This document shows, one piece after another, positions 16,704 through 26,257 of a DNA stretch of 64,000 bases. The stretch is from Gelidibacter mesophilus DSM 14095 (GTDB taxonomy: Bacteria > Bacteroidota > Bacteroidia > Flavobacteriales > Flavobacteriaceae). Position 1 is the first letter of the stretch. Every line of letters begins with the position of its first letter. Position numbers and translations under genes: made by a program. Under the pieces are notes generated by a model. It saw only the letters and a program-made list of their open reading frames with translations. It made no database searches and had not been told where the DNA came from. The stretch covers positions 310,001 to 374,000 of the forward strand of contig NZ_AUHD01000001.1 of the NCBI RefSeq assembly GCF_000423005.1, read 5' to 3'.

Positions 16704-18512
16704 TTAATTGTCCTTTTTCTTGGGTTCTTGTACTTTATTTACATTGGATGAATCCGCTTTTTTAAGCGCTTGCTTAGGGATGGTACGTGACGCTTTTTGC
16801 TCCTCATCTTTTTTGGAATCTTTTGGCTTGGCATCCTCCACACGTTGCATCAAGGCCTCATCAAAGAATTCCTCCTGAGGAATATAATCATCTAAACCTT
16901 TAATTATGGGTAGTATTAAAGGGGGATCATCTTTAAACAAATCTTCAACGCTCTTTGGGCGTTCTTCTTCACGCCAATCAAAACCTCTTAATTTTCGTGC
17001 ATTATCTGGAAACTCTGATTCTGGCCATATATCGCCATCCACTTCATCTAGTAACGTAATGATTTTATAATCTTCCAAGATTTTCAAATTGATTTTCCCT
17101 GATTTGGATTTGTTGATACCAATCAATTCCTGATCATCATCTCTTGAATAGTTAATGACCTCTGCATTTTTAATGATATCCACATTATAAAGATCATTGT
17201 CCTTAAAGAGTCCTATCAGCCGTTGTCCTTTAATTTGATTAAACCCAGCGCCAAGCGTGTCTTTGCTAATTAAGAAGGCATTTTCAAAAACCAAGAGAGA
17301 ATCCAGTTGTTCCGTTTTGGGATTAGAGATCAGGTGAATGGTGTCTCCCGTCATTTGATTGCCGAGATTCCAAAGAATTGGCCTTCGTTTGACGGTGAAA
17401 ATGTCAGTAGAGGAGAAGCGCTCCAGATTAATTAGTTGTGTCAATCCAGATTTGTGATCGGCATGAATGGAATCTGCTTTTCCGCTCAAATCACTTTTAA
17501 ATATTTTAGCGTTATAATAAGCTCTGGTGATCCGATGTTCTGGCTTTCCGGTTACCATTAACGTATCACTATACATGTAAATAGAATCTTTCTCTTGGAC
17601 TGTAATCGCCAAAGCGCGTTTGGTTATAAATACAGAATCTTTGGCGCGCCAAATTTCAGCATAATGCCCGCGTGCGATACTGTTGTTAATGGTATCTGTA
17701 ACAACAATGTTGTTGGTTGCGGAAGCAAAACTTATTTTTCTGTCAAAATACATGCTGTCCCCTTCAAAAACGCGATTTTCATAATTGATCTTTGAGTTTT
17801 TAACAAAATACCCCGTGTCGTTATTGGTGTCGTAAAATCCGCGTTCTGCATAGATGGTATTGGTTTCACCGACGATTGTAGAGGGGCCAAAAAGATACGC
17901 ATGTCCTGTTTCTGTATAAAAATCAAGATGTTCCGTATTTAACGTGTATTGTGGATTGACCAAAACCACATCTTGAACAAACTGATATTTCTTGCTGTTC
18001 ATATAGTAGCGACCAATTTGACTGGTAATAGTGCCAGAAGTGTCTCTTACGACTTTCCCTTTGTTTTGGTAGTAGGCTTGTTGTTTTATACGGTCAAAAT
18101 GAAGTGTGTCTGTGGTTAAGACAGATTTTGGCTCTTCCAATACCACATCGCCGCTTGCAAATGCCAATTGGGTTTTACCACTATACTCGGCATATTTAGC
18201 TGTCATAGTAATGGTGTCACCTTGTTTCATGACTACATTGCTGTAGGCCTCAATAAAATCTTCTTTTTCGTAATAGACGGCTTGGTCACACCATAAATTA
18301 ATGCCTTCATGGGTAAAGTGAACCTGTTGGGTATTATCTCTTGTGAAAACGGAAACGCCAGGACCTCTTAGGCTGTCAGAATCGACAAAACCTGAATATT
18401 CTACGCGGATTTTTTTGAGTTTTTTAGTTTGTGAAGTTGCCGACAAGTTCAAGCCTAAAAATATAGCTGCAAAAACGTATAATGCTTTCAAGGTGTAACA
18501 AGTGGTTTTCAA
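16704..18512 (-). CDS. OstA-like (LptA/LptD N-domain) exported protein
   Basis: Probably a periplasmic protein of LPS transport or outer-membrane assembly. The 602-residue protein has an N-terminal signal peptide (hydrophobic ALYVFAAIFLGLNLSAT, cleavage near residue 28) and several OstA-type beta-jellyroll repeats (for example VMKQGDTITMTAKYAEYSG and HADHKSGLTQLINLERF) to about residue 480. The last 80 residues are charged and Lys/Glu/Pro-rich. The listed start is a TTG that overlaps a minus-strand TACTTTTG (plus 18510-18517); a second TTG at 18491 (residue 8) also gives a clean signal peptide and may be the true start. Family membership is clear; the exact transport role is inferred. Confidence 0.85.
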   Translation of the reverse strand: MKTTCYTLKALYVFAAIFLGLNLSATSQTKKLKKIRVEYSGFVDSDSLRGPGVSVFTRDNTQQVHFTHEGINLWCDQAVYYEKEDFIEAYSNVVMKQGDTITMTAKYAEYSGKTQLAFASGDVVLEEPKSVLTTDTLHFDRIKQQAYYQNKGKVVRDTSGTITSQIGRYYMNSKKYQFVQDVVLVNPQYTLNTEHLDFYTETGHAYLFGPSTIVGETNTIYAERGFYDTNNDTGYFVKNSKINYENRVFEGDSMYFDRKISFASATNNIVVTDTINNSIARGHYAEIWRAKDSVFITKRALAITVQEKDSIYMYSDTLMVTGKPEHRITRAYYNAKIFKSDLSGKADSIHADHKSGLTQLINLERFSSTDIFTVKRRPILWNLGNQMTGDTIHLISNPKTEQLDSLLVFENAFLISKDTLGAGFNQIKGQRLIGLFKDNDLYNVDIIKNAEVINYSRDDDQELIGINKSKSGKINLKILEDYKIITLLDEVDGDIWPESEFPDNARKLRGFDWREEERPKSVEDLFKDDPPLILPIIKGLDDYIPQEEFFDEALMQRVEDAKPKDSKKDEEQKASRTIPKQALKKADSSNVNKVQEPKKKDN

Positions 18513-18705
18513 AAGTAACTCTGTTGTTTAGGAATTATTTTGTGTTAACATAAATTTAGGCGTCTTTCTCATAGTAATGATGATTCTTAAATTCAACAAT
18601 CTCTTATGATTGGTACACTTATATTACACTTATGATACCGTTTAAACATGACTTCAAAGATATAGACAATACAAATTGCGCCTCGGTTGGTGTCAAACTA
18701 TGAAA

Positions 18706-18727
18706 CCTGCCTGATTGCACAGGCAGG
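18706..18727. repeat. Hairpin, CCTGCCTG type, after purA
   Basis: CCTGCCTG (18706-18713) and CAGGCAGG (18720-18727) pair around a 6-nt loop, 13 nt beyond the purA stop. It may end the fur-purA transcript, although only TTTC follows on the minus strand. Its core resembles the palindrome at 8771-8800. Confidence 0.5.
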
Positions 18728-18740
18728 CTCGTTTCTAAAC

Positions 18741-20012
18741 TTATCTTACAATTGTTTGCTTTCTGTCTGGACCAACGGATACTATAGTAATTGGAATTTC
18801 GAGTTCCTTTTCCAAAAACTCAATATAATCTACTAAGGCTTGTGGCATTTTGGAGGCATCAGTCATTTCGGTTAAATCCTCGTTCCATCCCTTAAAGTCA
18901 GTATAGATAGGGGTAACGTTCTCTGCCTCGATGTTATATGGTAAATGGTGAATAATTTCACCTTTATAATTATAGGCGGTACACACTTTTAAATCTTTGA
19001 ATCCTGAAAGGACATCGCCTTTCATCATAATTAATTTGGTCACGCCATTCACTTGGCAAGCATAACGCAAAGCTACTAAGTCTAACCACCCACAACGACG
19101 TGAACGTCCGGTGGTAGCGCCAAATTCGTTACCAACCCTGCCCATGGTTTCTCCAACTTCGTCGAACAACTCAGTAGGAAAAGGTCCTGAACCAACCCTT
19201 GTCGTATAAGCCTTAAAGATCCCAAAGACCTCACCAATTTTATTAGGTGCAATACCTAAACCTGTACAAGCGCCTGCTGCAGTAGTATTTGAAGAGGTTA
19301 CAAAAGGATAAGTTCCAAAATCAATATCCAATAATGAACCTTGTGCCCCTTCCGCCAAAATAGTTTTACCTTCTTTTTGTGCTTGGTGTAAATATTCTTC
19401 AGAATCAATAAATGTCAATGTTTTTAAGACCTCAATAGATTTGAAGAACTCATTTTCAAGTTCTTGTAGGTCATATTGTAATTCAACATTGTAAAACGCA
19501 ATCATGGCTTCGTGCTTATCGGCTAAAGCACGGTATTTATCTTTCCAATCCACCAATTCTATATCACCAACTCTAATCCCATTTCTACCGGTTTTGTCCA
19601 TATACGTTGGGCCGATACCTTTAAGGGTGGAACCGATTTTGGCTTTTCCTTTAGAAGCTTCGCTTGCAGCGTCTAGTAAACGGTGTGTTGGTAAAATGAT
19701 GTGTGCTTTACGAGAAATCAACAATGACTTTTTATAGTCTACATGCTGTTCTTCAAGTTTATCCAGTTCTTTGTTGAAAATGACAGGATCAATGACCACC
19801 CCGTTGCCCACTAAATTGACAGTGTCTTCGTGGAAAATCCCTGATGGAATGGTATGCAACACGTGTTTTTTGCCATTAAAAACCAAGGTGTGCCCAGCGT
19901 TTGGTCCGCCTTGAAAGCGTGCAATAATATTGTATTTTGAGGTCATTACATCGACAATTTTTCCTTTGCCTTCGTCTCCCCATTGTAATCCTAGTAGTAA
20001 ATCTACTGCCAT
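18741..20012 (-). CDS. purA: Adenylosuccinate synthetase
   Basis: Couples GTP hydrolysis to formation of adenylosuccinate from IMP and aspartate, the first committed step to AMP. The 423-residue protein begins MAVDLLLGLQWGDEGKGK with the GDEGKGK P-loop (12-18), then RFQGGPNAGHT, the GIGPTYMDK segment, TTAAGACTGLGIAP and TTGRSRRCGWLDLVALRYA. The ATG at 20012 gives this start; longer upstream codons run into the Fur gene. It follows the Fur-family gene with a single base between the stop and the start, so both are probably one transcript. Confidence 0.97.
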   Translation of the reverse strand: MAVDLLLGLQWGDEGKGKIVDVMTSKYNIIARFQGGPNAGHTLVFNGKKHVLHTIPSGIFHEDTVNLVGNGVVIDPVIFNKELDKLEEQHVDYKKSLLISRKAHIILPTHRLLDAASEASKGKAKIGSTLKGIGPTYMDKTGRNGIRVGDIELVDWKDKYRALADKHEAMIAFYNVELQYDLQELENEFFKSIEVLKTLTFIDSEEYLHQAQKEGKTILAEGAQGSLLDIDFGTYPFVTSSNTTAAGACTGLGIAPNKIGEVFGIFKAYTTRVGSGPFPTELFDEVGETMGRVGNEFGATTGRSRRCGWLDLVALRYACQVNGVTKLIMMKGDVLSGFKDLKVCTAYNYKGEIIHHLPYNIEAENVTPIYTDFKGWNEDLTEMTDASKMPQALVDYIEFLEKELEIPITIVSVGPDRKQTIVR

Positions 20013-20013
20013 T

Positions 20014-20475
20014 TTAAGATTCTTTAGATTGTTCGTTTTTTGTTCCGTAAAAGTAAAGTGAGTGGTTGGTGATAGAGATGTCAAAGACTTCTTCAATCGT
20101 TTTTTTGATCGATTGGATTCTTGGATCGCAGAATTCGAAGACCTCACCGGTATCTGTTAAAATAACGTGATCGTGTTGCTTATCAAAATAGGACTTCTCA
20201 TAATGTGCCTGATTTTGACCAAATTGATGTTTTCGCACCAGAGCACATTCCAATAATAGTTCAATAGTGTTATAAAGCGTTGCACGACTCACACGATAGT
20301 TTTTGTTTTTCATTTTGATGTAGAGAGATTCTATATCAAAATGTTCTTCACTATCATAAATTTCCTGAAGTATGGCATAGCGTTCAGGTGTCTTGCGATG
20401 CCCCTTCCCTTCTAAAAAGGTGGTGAACACGTTCTTTACGATTTCCTGATTGCTATGTTTTGTTTTTAGACTCAT
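20014..20475 (-). CDS. Fur-family transcriptional regulator
   Basis: A 153-residue metal-dependent regulator: N-terminal winged helix ([34 protein letters not shown]) and a C-terminal dimerisation/metal domain with [20 protein letters not shown]. The CxxC pair that binds structural zinc in Fur and PerR is absent (the DCG position reads DTG). It could be Fur, PerR or Zur by function; the missing CxxC argues against a standard zinc-stabilised type. It is co-transcribed with purA, with an exact TAnnTTTG element 12 nt before its ATG. Confidence 0.88.
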   Translation of the reverse strand: MSLKTKHSNQEIVKNVFTTFLEGKGHRKTPERYAILQEIYDSEEHFDIESLYIKMKNKNYRVSRATLYNTIELLLECALVRKHQFGQNQAHYEKSYFDKQHDHVILTDTGEVFEFCDPRIQSIKKTIEEVFDISITNHSLYFYGTKNEQSKES

Positions 20476-20486
20476 AAGTTATGCTG

Positions 20487-20494
20487 CAAATTTA
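20487..20494 (-). promoter_or_regulatory. -7 element for the Fur-family/purA transcript
   Basis: Minus-strand TAAATTTG is an exact TAnnTTTG match, implying a start near 20480 and a very short leader before the ATG at 20475. Confidence 0.45.
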
Positions 20495-20500
20495 CACTTT

Positions 20501-22705
20501 TTAAACTCTTGTGACCTTATCAATCCCGTTAATTTTTTTTAGATTATCCATGAGTTTATTAAGCATGGTATTATTTTTAACCACCACATTGATTTTACCC
20601 GAAAAAACACCGTCATCACTTTGAAAACTAATGCTTTTCATGTTAACATGCATGTTGCTGGAAATTACTTTTGTGATGGTGTTTACCAGTCCCATATTAT
20701 CAATTCCAGATAAGGTGATTTGTGCGGCAAATTCCTGCTGTGAAGAGTCAATCCATTTGGCTTGCATAATTCTGTAGGCATAATTTGATTGCAGGCTCAA
20801 CGCATTTGGACAGTTCTTTTTATGGATTTTTATACCTTCATTTATGGTTAGGAACCCGAATACTTCATCACCAGATATAGGGTTGCAGCAGGCAGAAAGT
20901 TTGTAGTCCAGTTTTTCTTCCTCCTTACCAAATACCAACATGTCGTATTTGGCAGTGATTTCGTCCTTATCGATATTTTGAACAACCGTTGGCTTTCGGA
21001 TCTTACTTTTGATATAGCTCATAAAAGCGTTGCTACGTGAGGAAGCAAAATCCTTAAGCATTGGGTTGTCTATAGAGCCAATGCCCACTCTAAAAAAGAG
21101 GTCTAAACTGGTTTTTAGTTTGAAGAAAACGACCATTTCATTAATGGACTTTTCATCTAGAGTAATCTTGAGCTGCTTTAATTTTCGTCTTAAAATTTCC
21201 TTGCCTTCTTCTGCAACTTCTTTCTTTTCGTCTTTTAATGACGATTTAATCTTACTTCGCGCCCTAGCTGTGGTTGCATAATCCAACCAGTTGCTGTTAG
21301 GTTTTATGTTTTCTGAGGTCAGTATTTCTACTTGGTCACCGCTTTGGAGTTCGTGGCTTAAAGGCACCAATTTTCCGTTGACTTTTGCCCCTCTGGTTTT
21401 CATGCCAATTTCAGTGTGGATACTAAAGGCAAAATCGAGCGGTGTTGCACCCTTAGGCAAAGACTTTAAATCACCTTTGGGAGAAAACACATAAATTTCT
21501 TTAGAATATAAATTGAGCTTAAACTGCTCCACAAAATCTACAGCATTGGTTTCATTACTTTCCAGGGCTTCTTGCAGTTTGTCAATCCAAGTATCCAATG
21601 CGTCTTCAGCATTGCCTTCTTTGTATTTGTAGTGTGCTGCGTACCCTTTTTCGGCAATCTCATTCATGCGCTCACTTCGAATCTGCACTTCTACCCAACG
21701 TCCCTTAGGACCCATAACAGTAATGTGCAAGGCTTCATATCCAGTTGATTTAGGAGAGGAAATCCAATCCCGTAATCTTATAGGATTCGGGATAAAGTGA
21801 TCCGTCACAATAGAATAGATTTTCCAAGCGAGAAATTTCTCATTGGCAAAATCCGATTTGTAAATAATTCGTACCGCAAATTTGTCATACACTTCATCAA
21901 ATGAAACACCTTGTTTGAGCATTTTCCTACGGATGGAGTAGATGGATTTAGGGCGTCCTTTAATGTCATAGTTCAAACCTTCCTTGTCTAAAGAATCTAC
22001 AATTACCTTAGAAAACGCTTGAATATATGCATCTTGCTCTTCTTTGCTCTCTTTTATTTTGTTGTGAATATCTTTATAGACTTCAGGTTCCGTATATTTT
22101 AGACCTAGATCTTCAAGATCACTTTTAATATTATAAAGCCCAATCCGATGGGCCAATGGCGCATAGATATAAAGTGTTTCAGACGCTATTTTTTCCTGTT
22201 TATCAGGACGCATAGAATCCATGGTTTGCATATTGTGGAGGCGGTCTGCAATTTTAATAATGATAACGCGTACATCATCATTGAGCGTCAACAGCATCTT
22301 TCTAAAATTTTCGGCTTGCGTAGAGACATCAGCCTCTTTACTCAATGATGATATTTTTGTAAGCCCATCAACAATGCGCGATACCGTTTTACCAAACTTT
22401 TTTTCAATGAATTCATGGGTGTAGTCAGGATTATCTTCTACCACATCATGCAATAACGCCGCAGCAATGCACGTCGCGTCAAGCCCAATTTCTTGAGCTA
22501 CAATTTTTGCCACCGCAATGGGGTGAAAGATATAGGCTTCTCCTGATTTTCGTCGTTGATTTTTATGTGCATCAACGGCAACATCAAAAGCTTGTCTTAT
22601 CAGTTTTTTATCGTCAACGGTAAGGGTTTGGTAACTTACTTTGAGCAGTTCCTTGTAGGCTTTTGCAATGGCGGCATTTTCCTTTTCTATATCAACTTCT
22701 GTCAT
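20501..22705 (-). CDS. RelA/SpoT bifunctional (p)ppGpp synthetase/hydrolase
   Basis: Makes and degrades (p)ppGpp in the stringent response. The 734-residue long form has an HD hydrolase with HDVVED at His86-Asp91, an intact synthetase domain (RPKSIYSIRRKM, DKFAVRIIY, and VEVQIRSERMNEIAEKGYAAH), a TGS domain (EIYVFSPKGDLKSLPKGATP), and a C-terminal ACT domain (TLSGIDNMGLVNTITKVI). Both catalytic halves look complete, so it is the Rel-type bifunctional enzyme usual when only one long RSH protein is present. It ends just 25 nt from the Fur gene start. Confidence 0.95.
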   Translation of the reverse strand: MTEVDIEKENAAIAKAYKELLKVSYQTLTVDDKKLIRQAFDVAVDAHKNQRRKSGEAYIFHPIAVAKIVAQEIGLDATCIAAALLHDVVEDNPDYTHEFIEKKFGKTVSRIVDGLTKISSLSKEADVSTQAENFRKMLLTLNDDVRVIIIKIADRLHNMQTMDSMRPDKQEKIASETLYIYAPLAHRIGLYNIKSDLEDLGLKYTEPEVYKDIHNKIKESKEEQDAYIQAFSKVIVDSLDKEGLNYDIKGRPKSIYSIRRKMLKQGVSFDEVYDKFAVRIIYKSDFANEKFLAWKIYSIVTDHFIPNPIRLRDWISSPKSTGYEALHITVMGPKGRWVEVQIRSERMNEIAEKGYAAHYKYKEGNAEDALDTWIDKLQEALESNETNAVDFVEQFKLNLYSKEIYVFSPKGDLKSLPKGATPLDFAFSIHTEIGMKTRGAKVNGKLVPLSHELQSGDQVEILTSENIKPNSNWLDYATTARARSKIKSSLKDEKKEVAEEGKEILRRKLKQLKITLDEKSINEMVVFFKLKTSLDLFFRVGIGSIDNPMLKDFASSRSNAFMSYIKSKIRKPTVVQNIDKDEITAKYDMLVFGKEEEKLDYKLSACCNPISGDEVFGFLTINEGIKIHKKNCPNALSLQSNYAYRIMQAKWIDSSQQEFAAQITLSGIDNMGLVNTITKVISSNMHVNMKSISFQSDDGVFSGKINVVVKNNTMLNKLMDNLKKINGIDKVTRV

Positions 22706-23013
22706 AAACTAAATGTAATACAAAGAAAGTAAATGGGCAATATTTTTCGGGGAGAATTCTTTGATTATCGTGCGTCGTGCTAGAATAGTGGGCAGATGTT
22801 CTCTTATGGTCAAGTTTTCTTTTTTTGGAGTTCTTAAGTAGGTAGGCTAGCTCTTCCAACTAAAAAATCTAGGTTGATTTTTTTATGGAGGTCCATAAGG
22901 TTTTGGATAGGATGGAGACGTCTATGTTTTTAAGCTAAATAATAAAGGTTTATAGGTAAACGTGATGGTCGGTAAATTTTACTTTTGTAATTAGTTAAAC
23001 TACCCTAAATACA
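22706..23013. other. Divergent intergenic region, rel / radical SAM gene
   Basis: 308 bp. A TACTTTTG -7 element for the rightward gene lies at 22980-22987; no clear promoter was found for the leftward gene. No coding frame or repeat was recognised. Confidence 0.5.
22980..22987 (+). promoter_or_regulatory. -7 element for the radical SAM/DUF4130 operon
   Basis: TACTTTTG matches TAnnTTTG, 26 nt before the ATG at 23014; no convincing -33 TTG. Confidence 0.4.
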
Positions 23014-24279
23014 ATGATGTCCTTCGAACGAACCCAGGAGAAATTAAAAATTCTTGCCGACGCTGCTAAATACGATGTCTCTTGTTCCTCCAGTGGGAGC
23101 AATCGAAACAATACCAACAAAGGTCTTGGAGATGCCACGGGAATGGGTATTTGCCATTCCTATACTGAAGATGGACGTTGTGTGTCATTACTGAAAATCT
23201 TATTGACCAACCATTGTATTTTTGACTGTGCCTATTGCGTCACCCGCAAAAGTAATGATATCAAAAGAGCAGCGTTTCAGGTTCAGGAAGTGGTGGATTT
23301 GACCATTAATTTTTACCGTCGGAATTATATCGAAGGTTTGTTTTTGAGTTCAGGTATTTTTAAAAGTGCGGACTATACCATGGAGCGCTTGGTAGCAGTG
23401 GCGAAGAAATTGCGTTTGGAAGAAAACTTTAATGGTTACATTCATTTAAAGTCCATACCTGGAGCTTCAGATGAATTAATGAAAGAGGCTGGACTCTACG
23501 CGGATCGGTTAAGTGTGAATATAGAAATTCCTACAAAAGAAGGTTTGAAATTACTGGCACCCGAAAAAAACCGGGAAGATTTCCTTAAGCCGATGCTAAA
23601 GGTGAAAAACGAAATTATTCAATATAAATCTGAGAAGCATATTATTAAAAGTACGCCAAAATATGCACCGGCAGGTCAAAGTACACAAATGATTATTGGG
23701 GCCAGTGGTGAAACAGATCAACAGATCATGTGGACGTCCAATTATTTCTATGAAAAATTCAACTTAAAGCGTGTCTATTATTCTGGATATATTCCTATAA
23801 GTTATGATTCCCGTTTACCACAAATAGGCACAGATGTGCCGATGCTCCGAGAAAATAGGTTGTATCAAACAGATTGGTTGATGCGTTTTTATGGATTTAA
23901 AGTGCATGAAATAGTGAATAATGAGCATCAAAATCTAGATTTGGATGTCGATCCAAAATTAGGATGGGCTTTAAGAAATATGGAACATTTTCCAGTTGAT
24001 GTGAACAAAGCAGATCAACTGATGCTGGCTAGAATTCCGGGATTGGGAATGAAGTCCGTTGGTAAAATAATTCAGGCAAGAAAATTTCGAAAGTTAAATT
24101 GGGAACATCTTAAACGCATGGGCGTTGCGTTGAATAGAGCAAAGTATTTTTTAGTTTGTGATTCTCGAGATTTTGAACGAAGAGATTTGACAGGACCTCA
24201 GTTAAAATCCATCATCTTGCAAAATTCGACAAGTAAATATCAGAAAATATTAAGTCCGCAATTGAACCTTTTTGAATAA
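23014..24279 (+). CDS. Putative DNA modification/repair radical SAM protein (TIGR03916-type)
   Basis: A 421-residue radical SAM enzyme. The iron-sulfur motif CxxxCxxC is Cys68, Cys72 and Cys75 in CIFDCAYC, after the family N-terminus (ERTQEKLKILADAAKYDVSC). The C-terminal part has a helix-hairpin-helix DNA-binding motif, LMLARIPGLGMKSVGKII (about residues 337-354). Families of this type are named putative DNA modification/repair proteins from this HhH domain and from their partner gene; no reaction is established to my knowledge. The partner follows one base after the stop. A second Met at position 2 is an equal start candidate. Confidence 0.92.
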   Translation: MMSFERTQEKLKILADAAKYDVSCSSSGSNRNNTNKGLGDATGMGICHSYTEDGRCVSLLKILLTNHCIFDCAYCVTRKSNDIKRAAFQVQEVVDLTINFYRRNYIEGLFLSSGIFKSADYTMERLVAVAKKLRLEENFNGYIHLKSIPGASDELMKEAGLYADRLSVNIEIPTKEGLKLLAPEKNREDFLKPMLKVKNEIIQYKSEKHIIKSTPKYAPAGQSTQMIIGASGETDQQIMWTSNYFYEKFNLKRVYYSGYIPISYDSRLPQIGTDVPMLRENRLYQTDWLMRFYGFKVHEIVNNEHQNLDLDVDPKLGWALRNMEHFPVDVNKADQLMLARIPGLGMKSVGKIIQARKFRKLNWEHLKRMGVALNRAKYFLVCDSRDFERRDLTGPQLKSIILQNSTSKYQKILSPQLNLFE

Positions 24280-24280
24280 G

Positions 24281-25060
24281 ATGTTAATAACAGAGGAGCA
24301 TACTCTTATTTATGACGCTACTTTTGATGGCTTTCTTACGTGCATCTTCCATATTTACGAATTAAGATTGCAAAGTGTTTCTTTCCAGAAAAGTGACAAT
24401 GTGCAAGAATCATTATTTGGAAGTTCTACTGAGATTGTGACAGATTTACAAAAGGCCGATCGGGTATGGAAGGGCCTTAAACAGAAGTCAACGGCTATAG
24501 GAAGTTTGCGTTTGTACTATGCGTTTTTAAGTGAGCAAGTCCATGTAGAATCGCTTTTATTGGTTTATATTCAGCAAGCTCTCAGGAGTAAAGTTTCAAT
24601 AGAATCTGATTTTTCAAACGCAATTGTGTTAAAGATTTCTCAAATTGCTAAAAGTGTAGGTAGAGAAAAGCATAGAATGGAAGCTTTTGTGCGTTTTAAA
24701 TTAACTAAAGACCATGTTTATTTTGCGAATATCGAACCTGATTTTGATGTGCTTCCGCTTATTTCAAATCATTTTGAAAAAAGATATGCCGATCAAAAAT
24801 GGATCATTTATGACTTAAAACGCCACTACGGATTGTTTTACGATTTAAATAAGGTGGACATCATCTATTTAACTTTGCCCGAGAATTTTGATGCGACAAA
24901 AACTTCCATAGATTATTTTGCCGTTGAGGAATTGGAGTTTCAAACCTTGTGGCAAGATTATTTTGAGAGCACCAATATTCCTTCAAGAAAAAATATCAAA
25001 TTGCATGTGCAACATGTGCCCAAGAGGTATTGGAAGTATTTGAGCGAAAAGTTGCGCTAG
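24281..25060 (+). CDS. TIGR03915/DUF4130 family putative DNA repair protein
   Basis: A 259-residue protein of the family that always travels with the radical SAM/HhH protein upstream. The conserved core is VGREKHRMEAFVRFKLTKD, IEPDFDVLPLISNHFEKRYA and QKWIIYDLKRHYGLFYD (about residues 128-200). Related DUF4130 domains occur fused or adjacent to UdgX-like uracil-DNA glycosylases, which is the basis for the repair label; no catalytic residues are known to me. The ATG at 24281 lies one base after the upstream stop, so the two are one operon. No uracil-DNA glycosylase domain is visible here. Confidence 0.88.
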   Translation: MLITEEHTLIYDATFDGFLTCIFHIYELRLQSVSFQKSDNVQESLFGSSTEIVTDLQKADRVWKGLKQKSTAIGSLRLYYAFLSEQVHVESLLLVYIQQALRSKVSIESDFSNAIVLKISQIAKSVGREKHRMEAFVRFKLTKDHVYFANIEPDFDVLPLISNHFEKRYADQKWIIYDLKRHYGLFYDLNKVDIIYLTLPENFDATKTSIDYFAVEELEFQTLWQDYFESTNIPSRKNIKLHVQHVPKRYWKYLSEKLR

Positions 25061-25111
25061 GCCTTTTTTTATTGTTGAAAACCTAAGACCTTTTTTTAAC
25101 GTAAGTAGGAC

Positions 25112-26062
25112 GTGAACACCTATCTTTTTCTATGCGTCTTTTTTCCTACAGTTCTATTTTCCCAAAAAATTGACTACACCGTTTCTTATCGCAATATTGA
25201 AAACGACACATATTTTCGTTTTAATTATGACAATGATTATTTTGATGCCACAGATCGGAATTACACGCAAGGTTACAGTTTTGAGTTGGTGATGCCTAGC
25301 CTAAAAAAGAATCCAATTAACAAGATTTTACTTGCTCCAAAAGAGAAAATCAAACGTTATGGGTTGGCGATTGAGCATATTGGCTATACGCCGCGCTTTT
25401 ATGAGCGTCCTGAAATTCAGTATGGCGACAGACCTTTTGCCGCTGCCATTATGTTGAAGAGTTTTGTGAGTACCACAAATACCTTACGAAAAACACGATT
25501 AACGTCGTCTTTGAGTCTCGGACTTATTGGCCCTGGAGCGTTTGGTAAAGAGATGCAAGTAGGCATCCATGAAGCAACGGGAAATGATATTCCATTGGGC
25601 TGGCAACACCAGATAAAGAATGATCTGGTCGTAAATTACGGACTCAACTTTGAAAAACAATTAGTAAGAATTCTTGATTTATGGTCTTTGCAGGCTCAGT
25701 TTTCTGGAAATTTAGGAACACTCTATACTAACGCATCGTTCGGGTTGAATAGTAGTTTTGGAATCTTAAACGCTCCTTTCTCTTCTTCTGCTAAAAGAAA
25801 ATTTAATCTTTATGCCTATATGCAACCGATGGTTTCGGTAATTGGTTATGATGCCACATTGCAAGGCGGCCTCTTCAATAAGAAAAGTGCATATATAATA
25901 GATGATAAGCAAGTGGCGCGATTGACTGCGCAGTTCAACTATGGATTGGTGCTACAGACCCGAACGCTTTATTTTGAATATACACGGTCACTTATCACCA
26001 GAGAATTTGAATCAGGTACTTCTGCAGGATGGGGAGGCATCAAGATAGGATTTACTTTTTAA
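25112..26062 (+). CDS. Lipid A deacylase LpxR family protein (DUF2219)
   Basis: A probable outer-membrane beta-barrel that removes the 3'-acyloxyacyl chain of lipid A in characterised LpxR enzymes. The 316-residue protein starts at a GTG (an in-frame stop lies six bases upstream), has a signal peptide ending LFSQ at residue 18, and the family motif NDYFDATDRNYTQGYSFE near residues 39-56, plus GWQHQIKND and a C-terminal strand ending in phenylalanine. Catalytic activity is inferred from the family. It follows the repair pair by 51 bp without its own visible promoter. Confidence 0.85.
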   Translation: MNTYLFLCVFFPTVLFSQKIDYTVSYRNIENDTYFRFNYDNDYFDATDRNYTQGYSFELVMPSLKKNPINKILLAPKEKIKRYGLAIEHIGYTPRFYERPEIQYGDRPFAAAIMLKSFVSTTNTLRKTRLTSSLSLGLIGPGAFGKEMQVGIHEATGNDIPLGWQHQIKNDLVVNYGLNFEKQLVRILDLWSLQAQFSGNLGTLYTNASFGLNSSFGILNAPFSSSAKRKFNLYAYMQPMVSVIGYDATLQGGLFNKKSAYIIDDKQVARLTAQFNYGLVLQTRTLYFEYTRSLITREFESGTSAGWGGIKIGFTF

Positions 26063-26218
26063 GAAAACAGGTCAGATTCCTAATAGATATTTGTTTTTAC
26101 CCAGATTATTTACTTGGTTGCTTCAAATAAATGAGAAGATCCATTGGCTTGGAAGTTTATGTTTTTAGCAATGCTATAATTTCTATCTAAATTCCCAAAA
26201 GAAGCGGTTGTTTATGGC

Positions 26219-26226
26219 TAACTTTG
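26219..26226 (+). promoter_or_regulatory. -7 element for the gene at 26258
   Basis: TAACTTTG matches TAnnTTTG, 31 nt before the ATG at 26258. Confidence 0.4.
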
Positions 26227-26257
26227 CCTAAACATACTATTAATTTTCTGAATACTT

